A DNA stretch of 64,000 nucleotides from Hippophae tibetana. Its lineage: Eukaryota; Streptophyta; Magnoliopsida; Rosales; Elaeagnaceae. Positions 23,600 to 37,387 of this stretch are shown piece after piece. Where the stretch lies: positions 27,309,843 to 27,373,842 of the forward strand of contig CM072810.1 in assembly GCA_037013495.1 (NCBI GenBank). The letters run 5' to 3'. A program made the position numbers and the translations under genes. Numbering within the stretch: position 1 is the first letter of the stretch; each line of letters opens with the position of its first letter. The notes under the pieces are model-generated. The model did no database searches, was not told where the DNA came from, and saw only the letters and a list, made by a program, of their open reading frames with translations.

Positions 23600-26188
23600 G
23601 CTCGGATCACTGTCCTTGATGTCTTAAGAGCCAAGTTCTCTCCCTTCTCGAAAGTATATTACTCTCATCTTGGCCACTAGTGTTGTAGTTCGAATGCCTG
23701 CCCAACATATTCGTTTAACAGTATGTTCAATTGGCTTATACATGGACTTAAGCTAGGTAATTTGGCATGAAAATGATAAGGTAGTATTGGAATGATTTTC
23801 TCAATCTAATTTTCTTTGCTAATAGGTCCACCCAAGTTTTAAAAGTAGTTGATTACGTTTGAAAAATATGCAAAGACTTTGTCCAAAGTTTCATCCTCTT
23901 GCATGATATACATTTCAAAATTTCCATTCAACTATATAATTCTAGATTTATTTTATCGTTGATATGCCTATATGAGTGGTCTCCAAAATGTTTCATGTTC
24001 TTTTGAAGAATTTTAATTTTAAATTCAACTTAATAATCATTTTACAGCTCGAATTACCTTTTTTTTAATATCCCTGAAAAAGGGACTCTTCTTCCTATGA
24101 AATTTAGTAAATCTCACGGCAAGTAGAGCCATTTTCTCTTCATTGAGATTAGAGTCATCATTTCTAACAATTGGGTTAAAAACATGTTCGCTCGGACCAC
24201 TATCCTTGATGTCTTAAGAGCCAAGTTCTCTGCCTTCTCAAAAGTATATAACTCTCATCTTGGCCACTAGTGATGTAGTTCGAATGCCGGCCCAACATAT
24301 TCATTTAACAGTAAGTTCAATTGGCTTGTACATGGACTTAAGTAAATTATTTGGGCATGAAAATGATACGGTAGTATTGGAATGATTTTCTCATTCTAAT
24401 TTTCTCTACTAATAGGTCTACCCAAGTTTTAAAAGTAGTTGATTATGTTTGAAAAATATGAAAACACTTTGTCCAAAGATTCATCCTCTTGCATGATATA
24501 GATTTCAAAATTTCCATTCAACTATATAATTCTAGATTTATTTTATCGTTGAAATGCCTATATGAGTGCTATCCAAAATGTTTCATGTTCTTTTGAAGAA
24601 GTTTAATTTTAAATTCAACTTAATAATCATTTTAGAGCTCGAATTACCTTTTTTTTAATATCCCTGAAAAAGGGTCTCTTCTTCCTATGAAATTTAGTAA
24701 ATCTCACGGCAAGTAGAGCCACTTTCTCTTCATTGAGATAAGAGTCATCATTTCTAACAATTGGGTTAAAAACATGTTCGCTCGGACCACTATCCTTGAT
24801 GTCTTAAGAGCCAAGTTCTCTCCCTTCTCGAAAGTATATTACTCTCATCTTGGCCACTAGTGATGTAGTTCGAATGCCTGCCCAACATATTCGTTTAACA
24901 GTATGTTCAATTGGTTTATACATGGACTTAAGCAAGGTAATTTCGCATGAAAATGATAAGGTAGTATTGGAATGATTTTCTCAATCTAATTTTCTTTGCT
25001 AATAGGTCCACCCAAGTTTTAAAAGTAGTAGATTATGTTTGAAAAATATGCAAAGACTTTGTCCAAAGTTTCATCCTCTTGCATGATATAGATTTCAAAA
25101 CTTCCATTCAATTATATAATTCTAGATTTATTTTATTGTTGATATGCCTATATGAGTGGTCTCCAAAATGTTTCATGTTCTTTTGAAGAAGTTTAATTTT
25201 AAATTCAACTTAATAATCATTTTAGAGCTCGAATTACCTTTTTTTTAATATCCCTGAAAAAGGGACTCTTCTTCCTATGAAATTTAGTAAATCTCACGGC
25301 AAGTAGAGCCACTTTCTCTTCATTGAGATTAGAGTCATCATTTCTAACAATTGGGTTAAAAACATGTTCGCTCGGATCACTGTCCTTGATGTCTTAAGAG
25401 CCAAGTTCTCTCCCTTCTCGAAAGTATATTACTCTCATCTTGGCCACTAGTGATGTAGTTCGAATGCCTGCCCAACATATTCGTTTAACAGTATGTTCAA
25501 TTGGCTTATACATGGACTTAAGCTAGGTAATTTGGCATGAAAATGATAAGGTAGTATTGGAATGATTTTCTCAATCTAATTTTCTTTGCTAATAGGTCCA
25601 CCCAAGTTTTAAAAGTAGTTGATTACGTTTGAAAAATATGCAAAGACTTTGTCCAAAGTTTCATCCTCTTGCATGATATACATTTCAAAATTTCCATTCA
25701 ACTATATAATTCTAGATTTATTTTATCGTTGATATGCCTATATGAGTGGTCTCCAAAATGTTTCATGTTCTTTTGAAGAATTTTAATTTTAAATTCAACT
25801 TAATAATCATTTTACAGCTCGAATTACCTTTTTTTTAATATCCCTGAAAAAGGGACTCTTCTTCCTATGAAATTTAGTAAATCTCACGGCAAGTAGAGCC
25901 ATTTTCTCTTCATTGAGATTAGAGTCATCATTTCTAACAATTGGGTTAAAAACATGTTCGCTCGGACCACTATCCTTGATGTCTTAAGAGCCAAGTTCTC
26001 TGCCTTCTCAAAAGTATATAACTCTCATCTTGGCCACTAGTGATGTAGTTCGAATGCCGGCCCAACATATTCATTTAACAGTAAGTTCAATTGGCTTGTA
26101 CATGGACTTAAGTAAATTATTTGGGCATGAAAATGATACGGTAGTATTGGAATGATTTTCTCATTCTAATTTTCTCTACTAATAGGTC
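23600..26188 (+). repeat. 3-monomer duplication (1770 bp shift), second copy partial
   Basis: The stretch 25370-26188 repeats 23600-24418 with offset 1770. It includes the rare set CTGCCTTCTCAAAAG with GTATATAACTCTC (24230 and 26000), ATGCCGGCCC (24285 and 26055) and ATTTGGGCATG (24349 and 26119). At 26189 the sequence switches to the 25009 region (offset 1180). The switch lies in 26180-26188 (TAATAGGTC), which is shared by both templates. Confidence 0.88.
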
Positions 26189-29124
26189 CACCCAAGTTTT
26201 AAAAGTAGTAGATTATGTTTGAAAAATATGCAAAGACTTTGTCCAAAGTTTCATCCTCTTGCATGATATAGATTTCAAAACTTCCATTCAATTATATAAT
26301 TCTAGATTTATTTTATTGTTGATATGCCTATATGAGTGGTCTCCAAAATGTTTCATGTTCTTTTGAAGAAGTTTAATTTTAAATTCAACTTAATAATCAT
26401 TTTAGAGCTCGAATTACCTTTTTTTTAATATCCCTGAAAAAGGGTCTCTTCTTCCTATGAAATTTAGTAAATCTCACAGCAAGTAGAGCCACTTTCTCTT
26501 CATTGAGATTAGAGTCATCATTTCTAACAATTGGGTTAAAAACATGTTCGCTCGGACCACTATACTTGATGTCTTAAGAGCCAAGTTCTTCCCTTCTCGA
26601 AAGTATATTACTCTCATCTTGGCCACTAGTGTTGTAGTTCGAATGCCTACCCAACAGATTCATTTAACAGTAAGTTCAATTGGCTTGTACATGGACTTAA
26701 GTAAATTAATTTGGCATTAAATGATACGGTAGTATTGGATTGATTTTCTCATTCTAATTTTCTCTAATAATAGGTCCACCCAAGTTTTAAAAGTAGTTGA
26801 TTACGTTTGAAAAATATGCAAAGACTTTGTCCAAAGTTTCATCCTCTTGCATGATATACATTTCAAAATTTCCATTCAACTATATAATTCTAGATTTATT
26901 TTATCGTTGATATGCCTATATGAGTGGTCTCCAAAATGTTTCATGTTCTTTTGAAGAATTTTAATTTTAAATGCAACTTAATAATCATTTTACAGCTCGA
27001 ATTACCTTTTTTTTTAATATCCCTGAAAAAGGGACTCTTCTTCCTATGAAATTTAGTAAATCTCACGGCAAGTAGAGCCACTTTCTCTTTATTGAGATTA
27101 CAGTCATCATTTCTAACAATTGGGTTAAAAACATGTTCGCTCGGACCACTATCCTTGATGTCTTAAGAGCCAAGTTCTCTCCCTTCTCAAAAGTATATTA
27201 CTCTCATCTTGGCCACTAGTGATGTAGTTCGAATGCCTGCCCAACATATTCATTTAACAGTAAGTTCAATTGGCTTGTACATGGACTTAAGTAAATTAAT
27301 TTGGCATGAAATGATACGGTAGTATTGGATTGATTTTCTTATTCTAATTTTCTCTAATAATAGGTCTACCCAAGTTTTAAAAGTAGTTGATTATGTTTGA
27401 AAAATATGCAAACACTTTGTCCAAGGTTTCATCCTCTTGCAGGATATAGATTTCAAAATTTCCATTCAACTATATAATTCTAGATTTATTTCATCGTTGA
27501 AATGCTTATATGAGTGCTATCCAAAATGTTTCATGTTCTTTTTAAGAAGTTTAATTTTATATTCAACTTAATAATCATTTTAGAGCTTGAATTACCTTTT
27601 TTTTAATATCCCTGAAAAAGGGACTCTTCTTCCTATGAAATTTAGTAAATCTCACGGCAAGAAGAGCCACTTTCTCTTCATTGAGATTAGAGTCATCATT
27701 TCTAACAATTGGGTTAAAAACATGTTTGCTCGGACCACTATCCTTGATGTCTTAAGAGCCAAGTTCTCTCCCTTCTCGAAAGTATATTACTCTCATCTTG
27801 GGCACTAGTGATGTAGTTCGAATGCCTGCCCAACATATTCGTTTAACAGTAACTTCAATTGGCTTATACATGGACTTAAGTAAATTAATTTGGCATGAAA
27901 TGATACGGTAGTATTGGATTGATTTTCTCATTCTAATTTTCTCTAATAATAGGTCTACCCAAGTTTTAAAAGTAGTTGATTATGTTTGAAAAATATTCAA
28001 ACACTTTGTCCAAAGTTTCATCCTCTTGCATGATATAGATTTCAAAATTTCCATTCAACTATATAATTCTAGATTTATTTCATTGATGAAATGCCCATAT
28101 GAGTGGTCTCCAAAATGTTTCATGTTCTTTTGAAGAAGTTTAATTTATATTCAACTTAATAATCATTTTAGAGCTCGAATTACCTTTTTTTTAATATTCC
28201 TGAAAAAGGGTCTCTTATTCCTATAAAATTTAGTAAATCTCACGGCACGTAGAGCCACTTTCTCTTCATTGAGATTAGAGTCATCATTTCTAACAATTGG
28301 GTTAAAAACATGTTTGCTCGGGCCACTATACTTGATGTCTTAAGAGCCAAGTTCTCTCCCTTCTCGAAAGTATATTACCCTCATCTTGGCCACTAGTGAT
28401 GTAGTTCGAATGCCTGCCCAACATATTCGTTTAACAGTAAGTTCAATTGGCTTATACATGGACTTAAGCAAGGTAATTTGGCATGAAACTGATAAGGTAG
28501 TATTGGAATGATTTTCTCAATCTAATTTTCTTTGCTAATAGGTCCACCCATGTTTTAAAAGTAGTAGATTATGTTTGAAAAATATGCAAAGACTTTGTCC
28601 AAAGTTTCATCCTCTTGCATGATATAGATTTCAAAACTTCCATTCAATTATATAAATCTAGATTTATTTTATCGTTGATATGCCTATATGAGTGGTCTCC
28701 AAAATGTTTCATGTTCTTTTGAAGAAGTTTAATTTTAAATTCAACTTAATAATCATTTTAGAGCTCGAATTACCTTTTTTTTAATATCCCTGAAAAAGGG
28801 TCTCTTCTTCCTATGAAATTTAGTAAATCTCACGGCAAGTAGAGCCACTTTCTCTTCATTGAGATTAGAGTCATCAATTCTAACAATTGGGTTAAAAACA
28901 TGTTCGCTCGGACCACTATACTTGATGTCTTAAGAGCCAAGTTCTTCCCTTCTCGAAAGTATATTACTCTCATCTTGGCCACTAGTGATGTAGTTCGAAT
29001 GCCTGCCCAACATATTCGTTTAACAGTATGTTCAATTGGTTTATACATGGACTTAAGCAAGGTAATTTCGCATGAAAATGATAAGGTAGTATTGGAATGA
29101 TTTTCTCAATCTAATTTTCTTTGC
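26180..29124 (+). repeat. 5-monomer HOR (~2945 bp), copy 1
   Basis: Monomers start at 26230, 26818, 27408, 27997 and 28586, with lengths 588, 590, 589, 589 and 589 bp. One-base losses (GTTCTTCCC for GTTCTCTCCC; GGCATGAAATGAT for GGCATGAAAATGAT) make the HOR 2945 rather than 2950 bp. Markers repeated in copy 2: CTCACAGC at 26474, CCTACCCAACAGATTC at 26647, a nine-T run at 27007-27015, GAGCTTGAATTACC at 27583 and GGCAAGAAGAGCC at 27657. The GTAGAG to GAAGAG change removes a TAG and opens a 73-codon frame (27587-27808), first codon TTG, which I do not consider coding. Confidence 0.9.
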
Positions 29125-31932
29125 TAATAGGTCCACCCAAGTTTTAAAAGTAGTAGATTATGTTTGAAAAATATGCAAAGACTTTGTCCAAAGTTTCATC
29201 CTCTTGCATGATATAGATTTCAAAACTTCCATTCAATTATATAATTCTAGATTTATTTTATTGTTGATATGCCTATATGAGTGGTCTCCAAAATGTTTCA
29301 TGTTCTTTTGAAGAAGTTTAATTTTAAATTCAACTTAATAATCATTTTAGAGCTCGAATTACCTTTTTTTTAATATCCCTGAAAAAGGGTCTCTTCTTCC
29401 TATGAAATTTAGTAAATCTCACAGCAAGTAGAGCCACTTTCTCTTCATTGAGATTAGAGTCATCATTTCTAACAATTGGGTTAAAAACATGTTCGCTCGG
29501 ACCACTATACTTGATGTCTTAAGAGCCAAGTTCTTCCCTTCTCGAAAGTATATTACTCTCATCTTGGCCACTAGTGTTGTAGTTCGAATGCCTACCCAAC
29601 AGATTCATTTAACAGTAAGTTCAATTGGCTTGTACATGGACTTAAGTAAATTAATTTGGCATTAAATGATACGGTAGTATTGGATTGATTTTCTCATTCT
29701 AATTTTCTCTAATAATAGGTCCACCCAAGTTTTAAAAGTAGTTGATTACGTTTGAAAAATATGCAAAGACTTTGTCCAAAGTTTCATCCTCTTGCATGAT
29801 ATACATTTCAAAATTTCCATTCAACTATATAATTCTAGATTTATTTTATCGTTGATATGCCTATATGAGTGGTCTCCAAAATGTTTCATGTTCTTTTGAA
29901 GAATTTTAATTTTAAATGCAACTTAATAATCATTTTACAGCTCGAATTACCTTTTTTTTTAATATCCCTGAAAAAGGGACTCTTCTTCCTATGAAATTTA
30001 GTAAATCTCACAGCAAGTAGAGCCACTTTCTCTTTATTGAGATTACAGTCATCATTTCTAACAATTGGGTTAAAAACATGTTCGCTCGGACCACTATCCT
30101 TTATGTCTTAAGAGCCAAGTTCTCTCCCTTCTCAAAAGTATATTACTCTCATCTTGGCCACTAGTGATGTAGTTCGAATGCCTGCCCAACATATTCATTT
30201 AACAGTAAGTTCAATTGGCTTGTACATGGACTTAAGTAAATTAATTTGGCATGAAATGATACGGTAGTATTGGATTGATTTTCTTATTCTAATTTTCTCT
30301 AATAATAGGTCTACCCAAGTTTTAAAAGTAGTTGATTATGTTTGAAAAATATGCAAACACTTTGTCCAAGGTTTCATCCTCTTGCAGGATATAGATTTCA
30401 AAATTTCCATTCAACTATATAATTCTAGATTTATTTCATCGTTGAAATGCTTATATGAGTGCTATCCAAAATGTTTCATGTTCTTTTTAAGAAGTTTAAT
30501 TTTATATTCAACTTAATAATCATTTTAGAGCTTGAATTACCTTTTTTTTAATATCCCTGAAAAAGGGACTCTTCTTCCTATGAAATTTAGTAAATCTCAC
30601 GGCAAGAAGAGCCACTTTCTCTTCATTGAGATTAGAGTAATCATTTCTAACAATTGGGTTAAAAACATGTTTGCTCGGACCACTATCCTTGATGTCTTAA
30701 GAGCCAAGTTCTCTCCCTTCTCGAAAGTATATTACTCTCATCTTGGGCACTAGTGATGTAGTTCGAATGCCTGCCCAACATATTCGTTTAACAGTAACTT
30801 CAATTGGCTTATACATGGACTTAAGTAAATTAATTTGGCATGAAATGATACGGTAGTATTGGATTGATTTTCTCATTCTAATTTTCTCTAATAATAGGTC
30901 TACCCAAGTTTTAAAAGTAGTTGATTATGTTTGAAAAATATTCAAACACTTTGTCCAAAGTTTCATCCTCTTGCATGATATAGATTTCAAAATTTCCATT
31001 CAACTATATAATTCTAGATTTATTTCATTGATGAAATGCCCATATGAGTGGTCTCCAAAATGTTTCATGTTCTTTTGAAGAAGTTTAATTTATATTCAAC
31101 TTAATAATCATTTTAGAGCTCGAATTACCTTTTTTTTAATATCCCTGAAAAAGGGTCTCTTATTCCTATAAAATTTAGTAAATCTCACGGCACGTAGAGC
31201 CACTTTCTCTTCATTGAGATTAGAGTCATCATTTCTAACAATTGGGTTAAAAACATGTTTGCTCGGGCCACTATACTTGATGTCTTAAGAGCCAAGTTCT
31301 CTCCCTTCTCGAAAGTATATTACCCTCATCTTGGCCACTAGTGATGTAGTTCGAATGCCTGCCCAACATATTCGTTTAACAGTAAGTTCAATTGGCTTAT
31401 ACATGGACTTAAGCAAGGTAATTTGGCATGAAACTGATAAGGTAGTATTGGAATGATTTTCTCAATCTAATTTTCTTTGCTAATAGGTCCACCCAAGTTT
31501 TAAAAGTAGTAGATTATGTTTGAAAAATATGCAAAGACTTTGTCCAAAGTTTCATCCTCTTGCATGATATAGATTTCAAAACTTCCATTCAATTATATAA
31601 ATCTAGATTTATTTTATCGTTGATATGCCTATATGAGTGGTCTCCAAAATGTTTCATGTTCTTTTGAAGAAGTTTAATTTTAAATTCAACTTAATAATCA
31701 TTTTAGAGCTCGAATTACCTTTTTTTTAATATCCCTGAAAAAGGGTCTCTTCTTCCTATGAAATTTAGTAAATCTCACGGCAAGTAGAGCCACTTTCTCT
31801 TCATTGAGATTAGAGTCATCAATTCTAGCAATTGGGTTAAAAACATGTTCGCTCGGACCACTATACTTGATGTCTTAAGAGCCAAGTTCTTCCCTTCTCG
31901 AAAGTATATTACTCTCATCTTGGCCACTAGTG
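29125..31932 (+). repeat. 5-monomer HOR, copy 2 (last monomer hybrid)
   Basis: Monomers at 29175, 29763, 30353, 30942 and 31531 follow copy 1 at +2945, including the nine-T run (29952-29960) and the GCAAGAAGAG variant. In the fifth monomer the head, with TCATCAATTC at 31817, matches 28872, while from 31933 onward (GTGTTGTAG, CCCAACAGATTC) it matches 29577. The unit therefore ends in a hybrid monomer, and one monomer's worth of register is lost. Confidence 0.88.
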
Positions 31933-34900
31933 TTGTAGTTCGAATGCCTACCCAACAGATTCATTTAAAAGTAAGTTCAATTGGCTTGTACATGGACTTA
32001 AGTAAATTAATTTGGCATGAAATGATACGGTAGTATTGGATTGATTTTCTCATTCTAATTTTCTCTAATAATAGGTCCACCCAAGTTTTAAAAGTAGTTG
32101 ATTACGTTTGAAAAATATGCAAAGACTTTGTCCAAAGTTTCATCATCTTGCATGATATACATTTCAAAATTTCCATTCAACTATATAATTCTAGATTTAT
32201 TTTATCGTTGATATGCCTATATGAGTGGTCTCCAAAATGTTTCATGTTCTTTTGAAGAATTTTAATTTTAAATGCAACTTAATAATCATTTTACAGCTCG
32301 AATTACCTTTTTTTTAATATCCCTGAAAAAGGGACTCTTCTTCCTATGAAATTTAGTAAATCTCACGGCAAGTAGAGCCACTTTCTCTTCATTGAGATTA
32401 CAGTCATCATTTCTAACAATTGGGTTAAAAACATGTTCGCTCGGACCACTATCCTTGATGTCTTAAGATCCAAGTTCTCTCCCTTCTCAAAAGTATATTA
32501 CTCTCATCTTGGCCACTAGTGATGTAGTTCGAATGCCTGCCCAACATATTCATTTAACAGTAAGTTAAATTGGCTTGTACATGGACTTAAGTAAATTAAT
32601 TTGGCATGAAATGATACGGTAGTAATGGATTGATTTTCTTATTCTAATTTTCTCTAATAATAGGTCTACCCAAGTTTTAAAAGTAGTTGATTATGTTTGA
32701 AAAATATGCAAACACTTTTTCCAAGGTTTCACTCTCTTGCAGGATATAGATTTCAAAATTTCCATTCAACTATATAATTCTAGATTTATTTCATCGTTGA
32801 AATGCTTATATGAGTGCTATCCAAAATGTTTCATGTTCTTTTGAAGAAGTTTAATTTTAAATGCAACTTAATAATCATTTTACAGCTCGAATTACCTTTT
32901 TTTTAATATCCCTGAAAAAGGGACTCTTCTTCCTATGAAATTTAGTAAATCTCACGGCAAGTAGAGCCACTTTTCTTCATTGAGATTACAGTCATCATTT
33001 CTAACAATTGGGTTAAAAACATGTTTGCTCGGACCACTATCCTTGATGTCTTAAGATCCAAGTTCTCTCCCTTCTCGAAAGTATATTACTCTCATCTTGG
33101 CCACTAGTGATGTAGTTCAAATGCCTGCCCAACATATTCATTTAACAGTAAGTTCAATTGGCTTGTACATAGACTTAAGTAAATTAATTTGGCATGAAAA
33201 TGATACGGTAGTATTGGAATGATTTTCTCATTCTAATTTTCTCTACTAATAGGTCTACCCAAGTTTTAAAAGTAGTTGATTATGTTTGAAAAATATGCAA
33301 ACACTTTGTCCAAAGTTTCATCCGCTTGCATGATATAGATTTCAAAATTTCCATTCAACTATATAATTCTAGATTTATTTCATCGTTCAAATGCTTATAT
33401 GAGTGCTATCCAAAATGTTTCATGTTCTTTTTTAGAAGTTTAATTTTAAATTCAACTTAATAATCATTTTAGAGCTTGAATTACCTTTTTTTTAATATCC
33501 CTGAAAAAGGGACTCTTCTTCCTATGAAATTTAGTAAATCTCACGGCAAGAAGAGCCACTTTCTCTTCATTGAGATTAGAGTCATCATTTCTAACAATTG
33601 GGTTAAAAACATGTTTGCTCGGACCACTATCCTTGATGTCTTAAGAGCCAAGTTCTCTCCCTTCTCGAAAGTATATTACTCTCATCTTGGCCACTAGTGA
33701 TGTAGTTCGAATGCCTGCCCAACATATTCGTTTAACAGTAACTTCAATTGGCTTATACATGGACTTAAGTAAATTAATTTGGCATGAAATGATACGGTAG
33801 TATTGGATTGATTTTCTCATTCTAATTTTCTCTAAAAATAGGTCTACCCAAGTTTTAAAAGTAGTTGATTATGTTTGAAAAATATTCAAACACTTTGTCC
33901 AAAGTTTCATCCTCTTGCATGATATAGATTTCAAAATTTCCATTCAACTATATAATTCTAGATTTATTTCATTGATGAAATGCCCATATGAGTGGTCTCC
34001 AAAATGTTTCATGTTCTTTTGAAGAAGTTTAATTTATATTCAACTTAATAATCATTTTAGAGCTCGAATTACCTTTTTTTTAATATCCCTGAAAAAGGGT
34101 CTCTTATTCCTATAAAATTTAGTAAATCTCACGGCAAGTAGAGCCACTTTCTCTTCATTGAGATTAGAGTAATCATTTTTAACAATTGGGTTAAAAACAT
34201 GTTTGCTCGGGCCACTATACTTGATGTCTTAAGAGCCAAGTTCTCTCCCTTCTCGAAAGTATATTACCCTCATCTTGGCCACTAGTGATGTAGTTCGAAT
34301 GCCTGCCCAACATATTCGTTTAACAGTAAGTTCAATTGGCTTATACATGGACTTAAGCAAGGTAATTTGGCATGAAACTGATAAGGTAGTATTGGAATGA
34401 TTTTCTCAATCTAATTTTCTTTGCTAATAGGTCCACCCAAGTTTTAAAAGTAGTTGATTACGTTTGAAAAATATGCAAAGACTTTGTCCAAAGTTTCATC
34501 CTCTTGCATGATATAGATTTCAAAATTTCCATTCAACTATATAATTCTAGATTTATTTCATCGTTGAAATGCCTATATGAGTGGTCTCCAAAATGTTTCT
34601 TCTTCTTTTGAAGAAGTTTAATTTTAAATTCAACTTAATAATCATTTTAGAGCTCGAATTACCTTTTTTTTAATATCCCTGAAAAAGGGACTCTTCTTCC
34701 TATGAAATTTAGTAAATCTCACGGCAAGTAGAGCCACTTTCTCTTCATTGAGATTAGAGTCATCATTTCTAACAATTGGGTTAAAAACATGTTCGCTCGG
34801 ATCACTGTCCTTGATGTCTTAAGAGCCAAGTTCTCTCCCTTCTCGAAAGTATATTACTCTCATCTTGGCCACTAGTGATGTAGTTCGAATGCCTGCCCAA

Positions 34901-37387
34901 CATATTCATTTAACAGTAAGTTCAATTGGCTTGTACATAGACTTAAGTAAATTAATTTGGCATGAAAATGATACGGTAGAATTGGAATGATTTTCTCATT
35001 CTAAATTTTGTCTACTAATAGGTCTACCCAAGTTTTAAAAGTAGGTGATTATGTTTGAAAAATATGCAAACACTTTGTCCAAAGTTTCATCCTCTTGCAT
35101 GATATAGATTTCAAAATTTCCATTCAACTATATAATTCTAGATTTATTTCATCGTTGAAATGCCTATATGAGTGCTATCCAAAATGTTTCATGTTCTTTT
35201 GAAGAAGTTTAATTTTAAATTCAACTTAATAATCATTTTAGAGCTCGAATTACCTTTTTTTTAATATCCCTGAAAAAGGGTCTCTTCTTCCTATGAAATT
35301 TAGTAAATCTCACGGCAAGTAGAGCCACTTTCTCTTCATTGAGATTAGAGTCATCATTTCTAACAATTGGGTTAAAAACATGTTCGCTCGGACCACTATA
35401 CTTGATGTCTTAAGAGCCAAGTTCTTCCCTTCTCGAAAGTATATTACTCTCATCTTGGCCACTAGTGTTGTAGTTCGAATGCCTACCCAACAGATTCATT
35501 TAACAGTAAGTTCAATTGGCTTGTACATGGACTTAAGTAAATTAATTTGGCATGAAATTATACGGTAGTATTGGATTGATTTTCTCATTCTAATTTTCTC
35601 TAATAATAGGTCCATCCAAGTTTTAAAAGTAGTTGATTACGTTTGAAAAATATGCAAAGACTTTGTCCAAAGTTTCATCATCTTGCATGATATACATTTC
35701 AAAATTTCCATTCAACTATATAATTCTAGATTTATTTTATCGTTGATATGCCTATATGAGTGGTCTCCAAAATGTTTCATGTTCTTTTGAAGAAGTTTAA
35801 TTTTAAATGCAACTTAATAATCATTTTACAGCTCGAATTACCTTTTTTTTAATATCCCTGAAAAAGGGACTCCTCTTCCTATGAAATTTAGTAAATCTCA
35901 TGGCAAGTAGAGCCACTTTCTCTTCATTGAGATTACAGTCATCATTTCTAACAATTGGGTTAAAAACATGTTCGCTCGGACCACTATCCTTGATGTCTTA
36001 AGATCCAAGTTCTCTCCCTTCTCGAAAGTATATTACTCTCATCTTGGCCACTAGTGATGTAGTTCGAATGCCTGCCCAACATATTCATTTAACAGTAAGT
36101 TCAATTGGCTTGTACATAGACTTAAGTAAATTAATTTGGCATGAAAATGATACGGTAGTATTGGAATGATTTTCTCATTCTAATTTTCTCTACTAATAGG
36201 TCTACCCAAGTTTTAAAAGTAGTTGATTATGTTTGAAAAATATGCAAACACTTTGTCCAAAGTTTCATCCGCTTGCATGATATAGATTTCAAAATTTCCA
36301 TTCAACTATATAATTCTAGATTTATTTCATCGTTGAAATGCTTATATGAGTGCTATCCAAAATGTTTCATGTTCTTTTTAAGAAGTTTAATTTTAAATTC
36401 AACTTAATAATCATTTTAGAGCTTGAATTACCTTTTTTTTAATATCCCTGAAAAAGGGACTCTTCTTCCTATGAAATTTAGTAAATCTCACGGCAAGAAG
36501 AGCCACTTTCTCTTCATTGAGATTAGAGTCATCATTTCTAACAATTGGGTTAAAAACATGTTTGCTCGGACCACTATCCTTGATGTCTTAAGAGCCAAGT
36601 TCTCTCCCTTCTCGAAAGTATATTACTCTCATCATGGCCACTAGTGATGTAGTTCGAATGCCTGCCCAACATATTCGTTTAACAGTAACTTCAATTGGCT
36701 TATACATGGACTTCAGTAAATTAATTTGGCATGAAATGATACGGTAGTATTGGATTGATTTTCTCATTCTAATTTTCTCTAATAATAGGTCTACCCAAGT
36801 TTTAAAAGTAGTTGATTATGTTTGAAAAATATTCAAACACTTTGTCCAAAGTTTCATCCTCTTGCATGATATAGATTTCAAAATTTCCATTCAACTATAT
36901 AATTCTAGATTTATTTCATTGATGAAATGCCCATATGAGTGGTCTCCAAAATGTTTCATGTTCTTTTGAAGAAGTTTAATTTATATTCAACTTAATAATC
37001 ATTTTAGAGCTCGAATTACCTTTTTTTTAATATCCCTGAAAAAGGGTCTCTTATTCCTATAAAATTTAGTAAATCTCACGGCAAGTAGAGCCACTTTCTC
37101 TTCATTGAGATTAGAGTAATCATTTCTAACAATTGGGTTAAAAACATGTTTGCTCGGGCCACTATACTTGATGTCTTAAGAGCCAAGTTCTCTCCCTTCT
37201 CGAAAGTATATTACCCTCATCTTGGCCACTAGTGATGTAGTTCAAATGCCTGCCCAACATATTCGTTTAACAGTAAGTTCAATTGGCTTATACATGGACT
37301 TAAGCAAGGTAATTTGGGATGAAACTGATAAGGTAGTATTGGAATGATTTTCTCAATCTAATTTTCTTTGCTAATAGGTCCACCCAT
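31933..37387 (+). repeat. Degenerate copies of the 5-monomer HOR (mosaic)
   Basis: Monomer starts are 32119, 32708, 33297, 33886, 34475, 35066, 35654, 36244 and 36833. The GCAAGAAGAG monomer recurs at 33297 and 36244 (2947 bp apart), but the one at 32708 is a hybrid, and the unit at 34475 is a different subfamily with TTTCTTCTTC. The 34475 unit is 591 bp because of an extra base in CTAAATTTTGTCTACT near 35001. The CATCATCTTGC monomers are 3535 bp apart (32119 and 35654). The last X-type tail of the window ends at about 36832. No non-satellite sequence is present. Confidence 0.85.

Noticed and set aside
27587-27808. 73-codon frames at 27587, 30532, 33476 and 36423
   Set aside because: They begin at TTG and are opened by a single GTAGAG to GAAGAG change in one HOR member. 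The same sequence is closed by TAG in almost all other monomers. They are copies of one satellite variant and not a gene family.
28830-29100. Overlapping plus and minus frames at 28830-29060 and 28900-29100, and plus frames at 31845 and 35380
   Set aside because: They are produced by the one-base loss GTTCTTCCC, which shifts frame past the usual TAG. Overlapping frames on both strands with no motif are chance in repeats.
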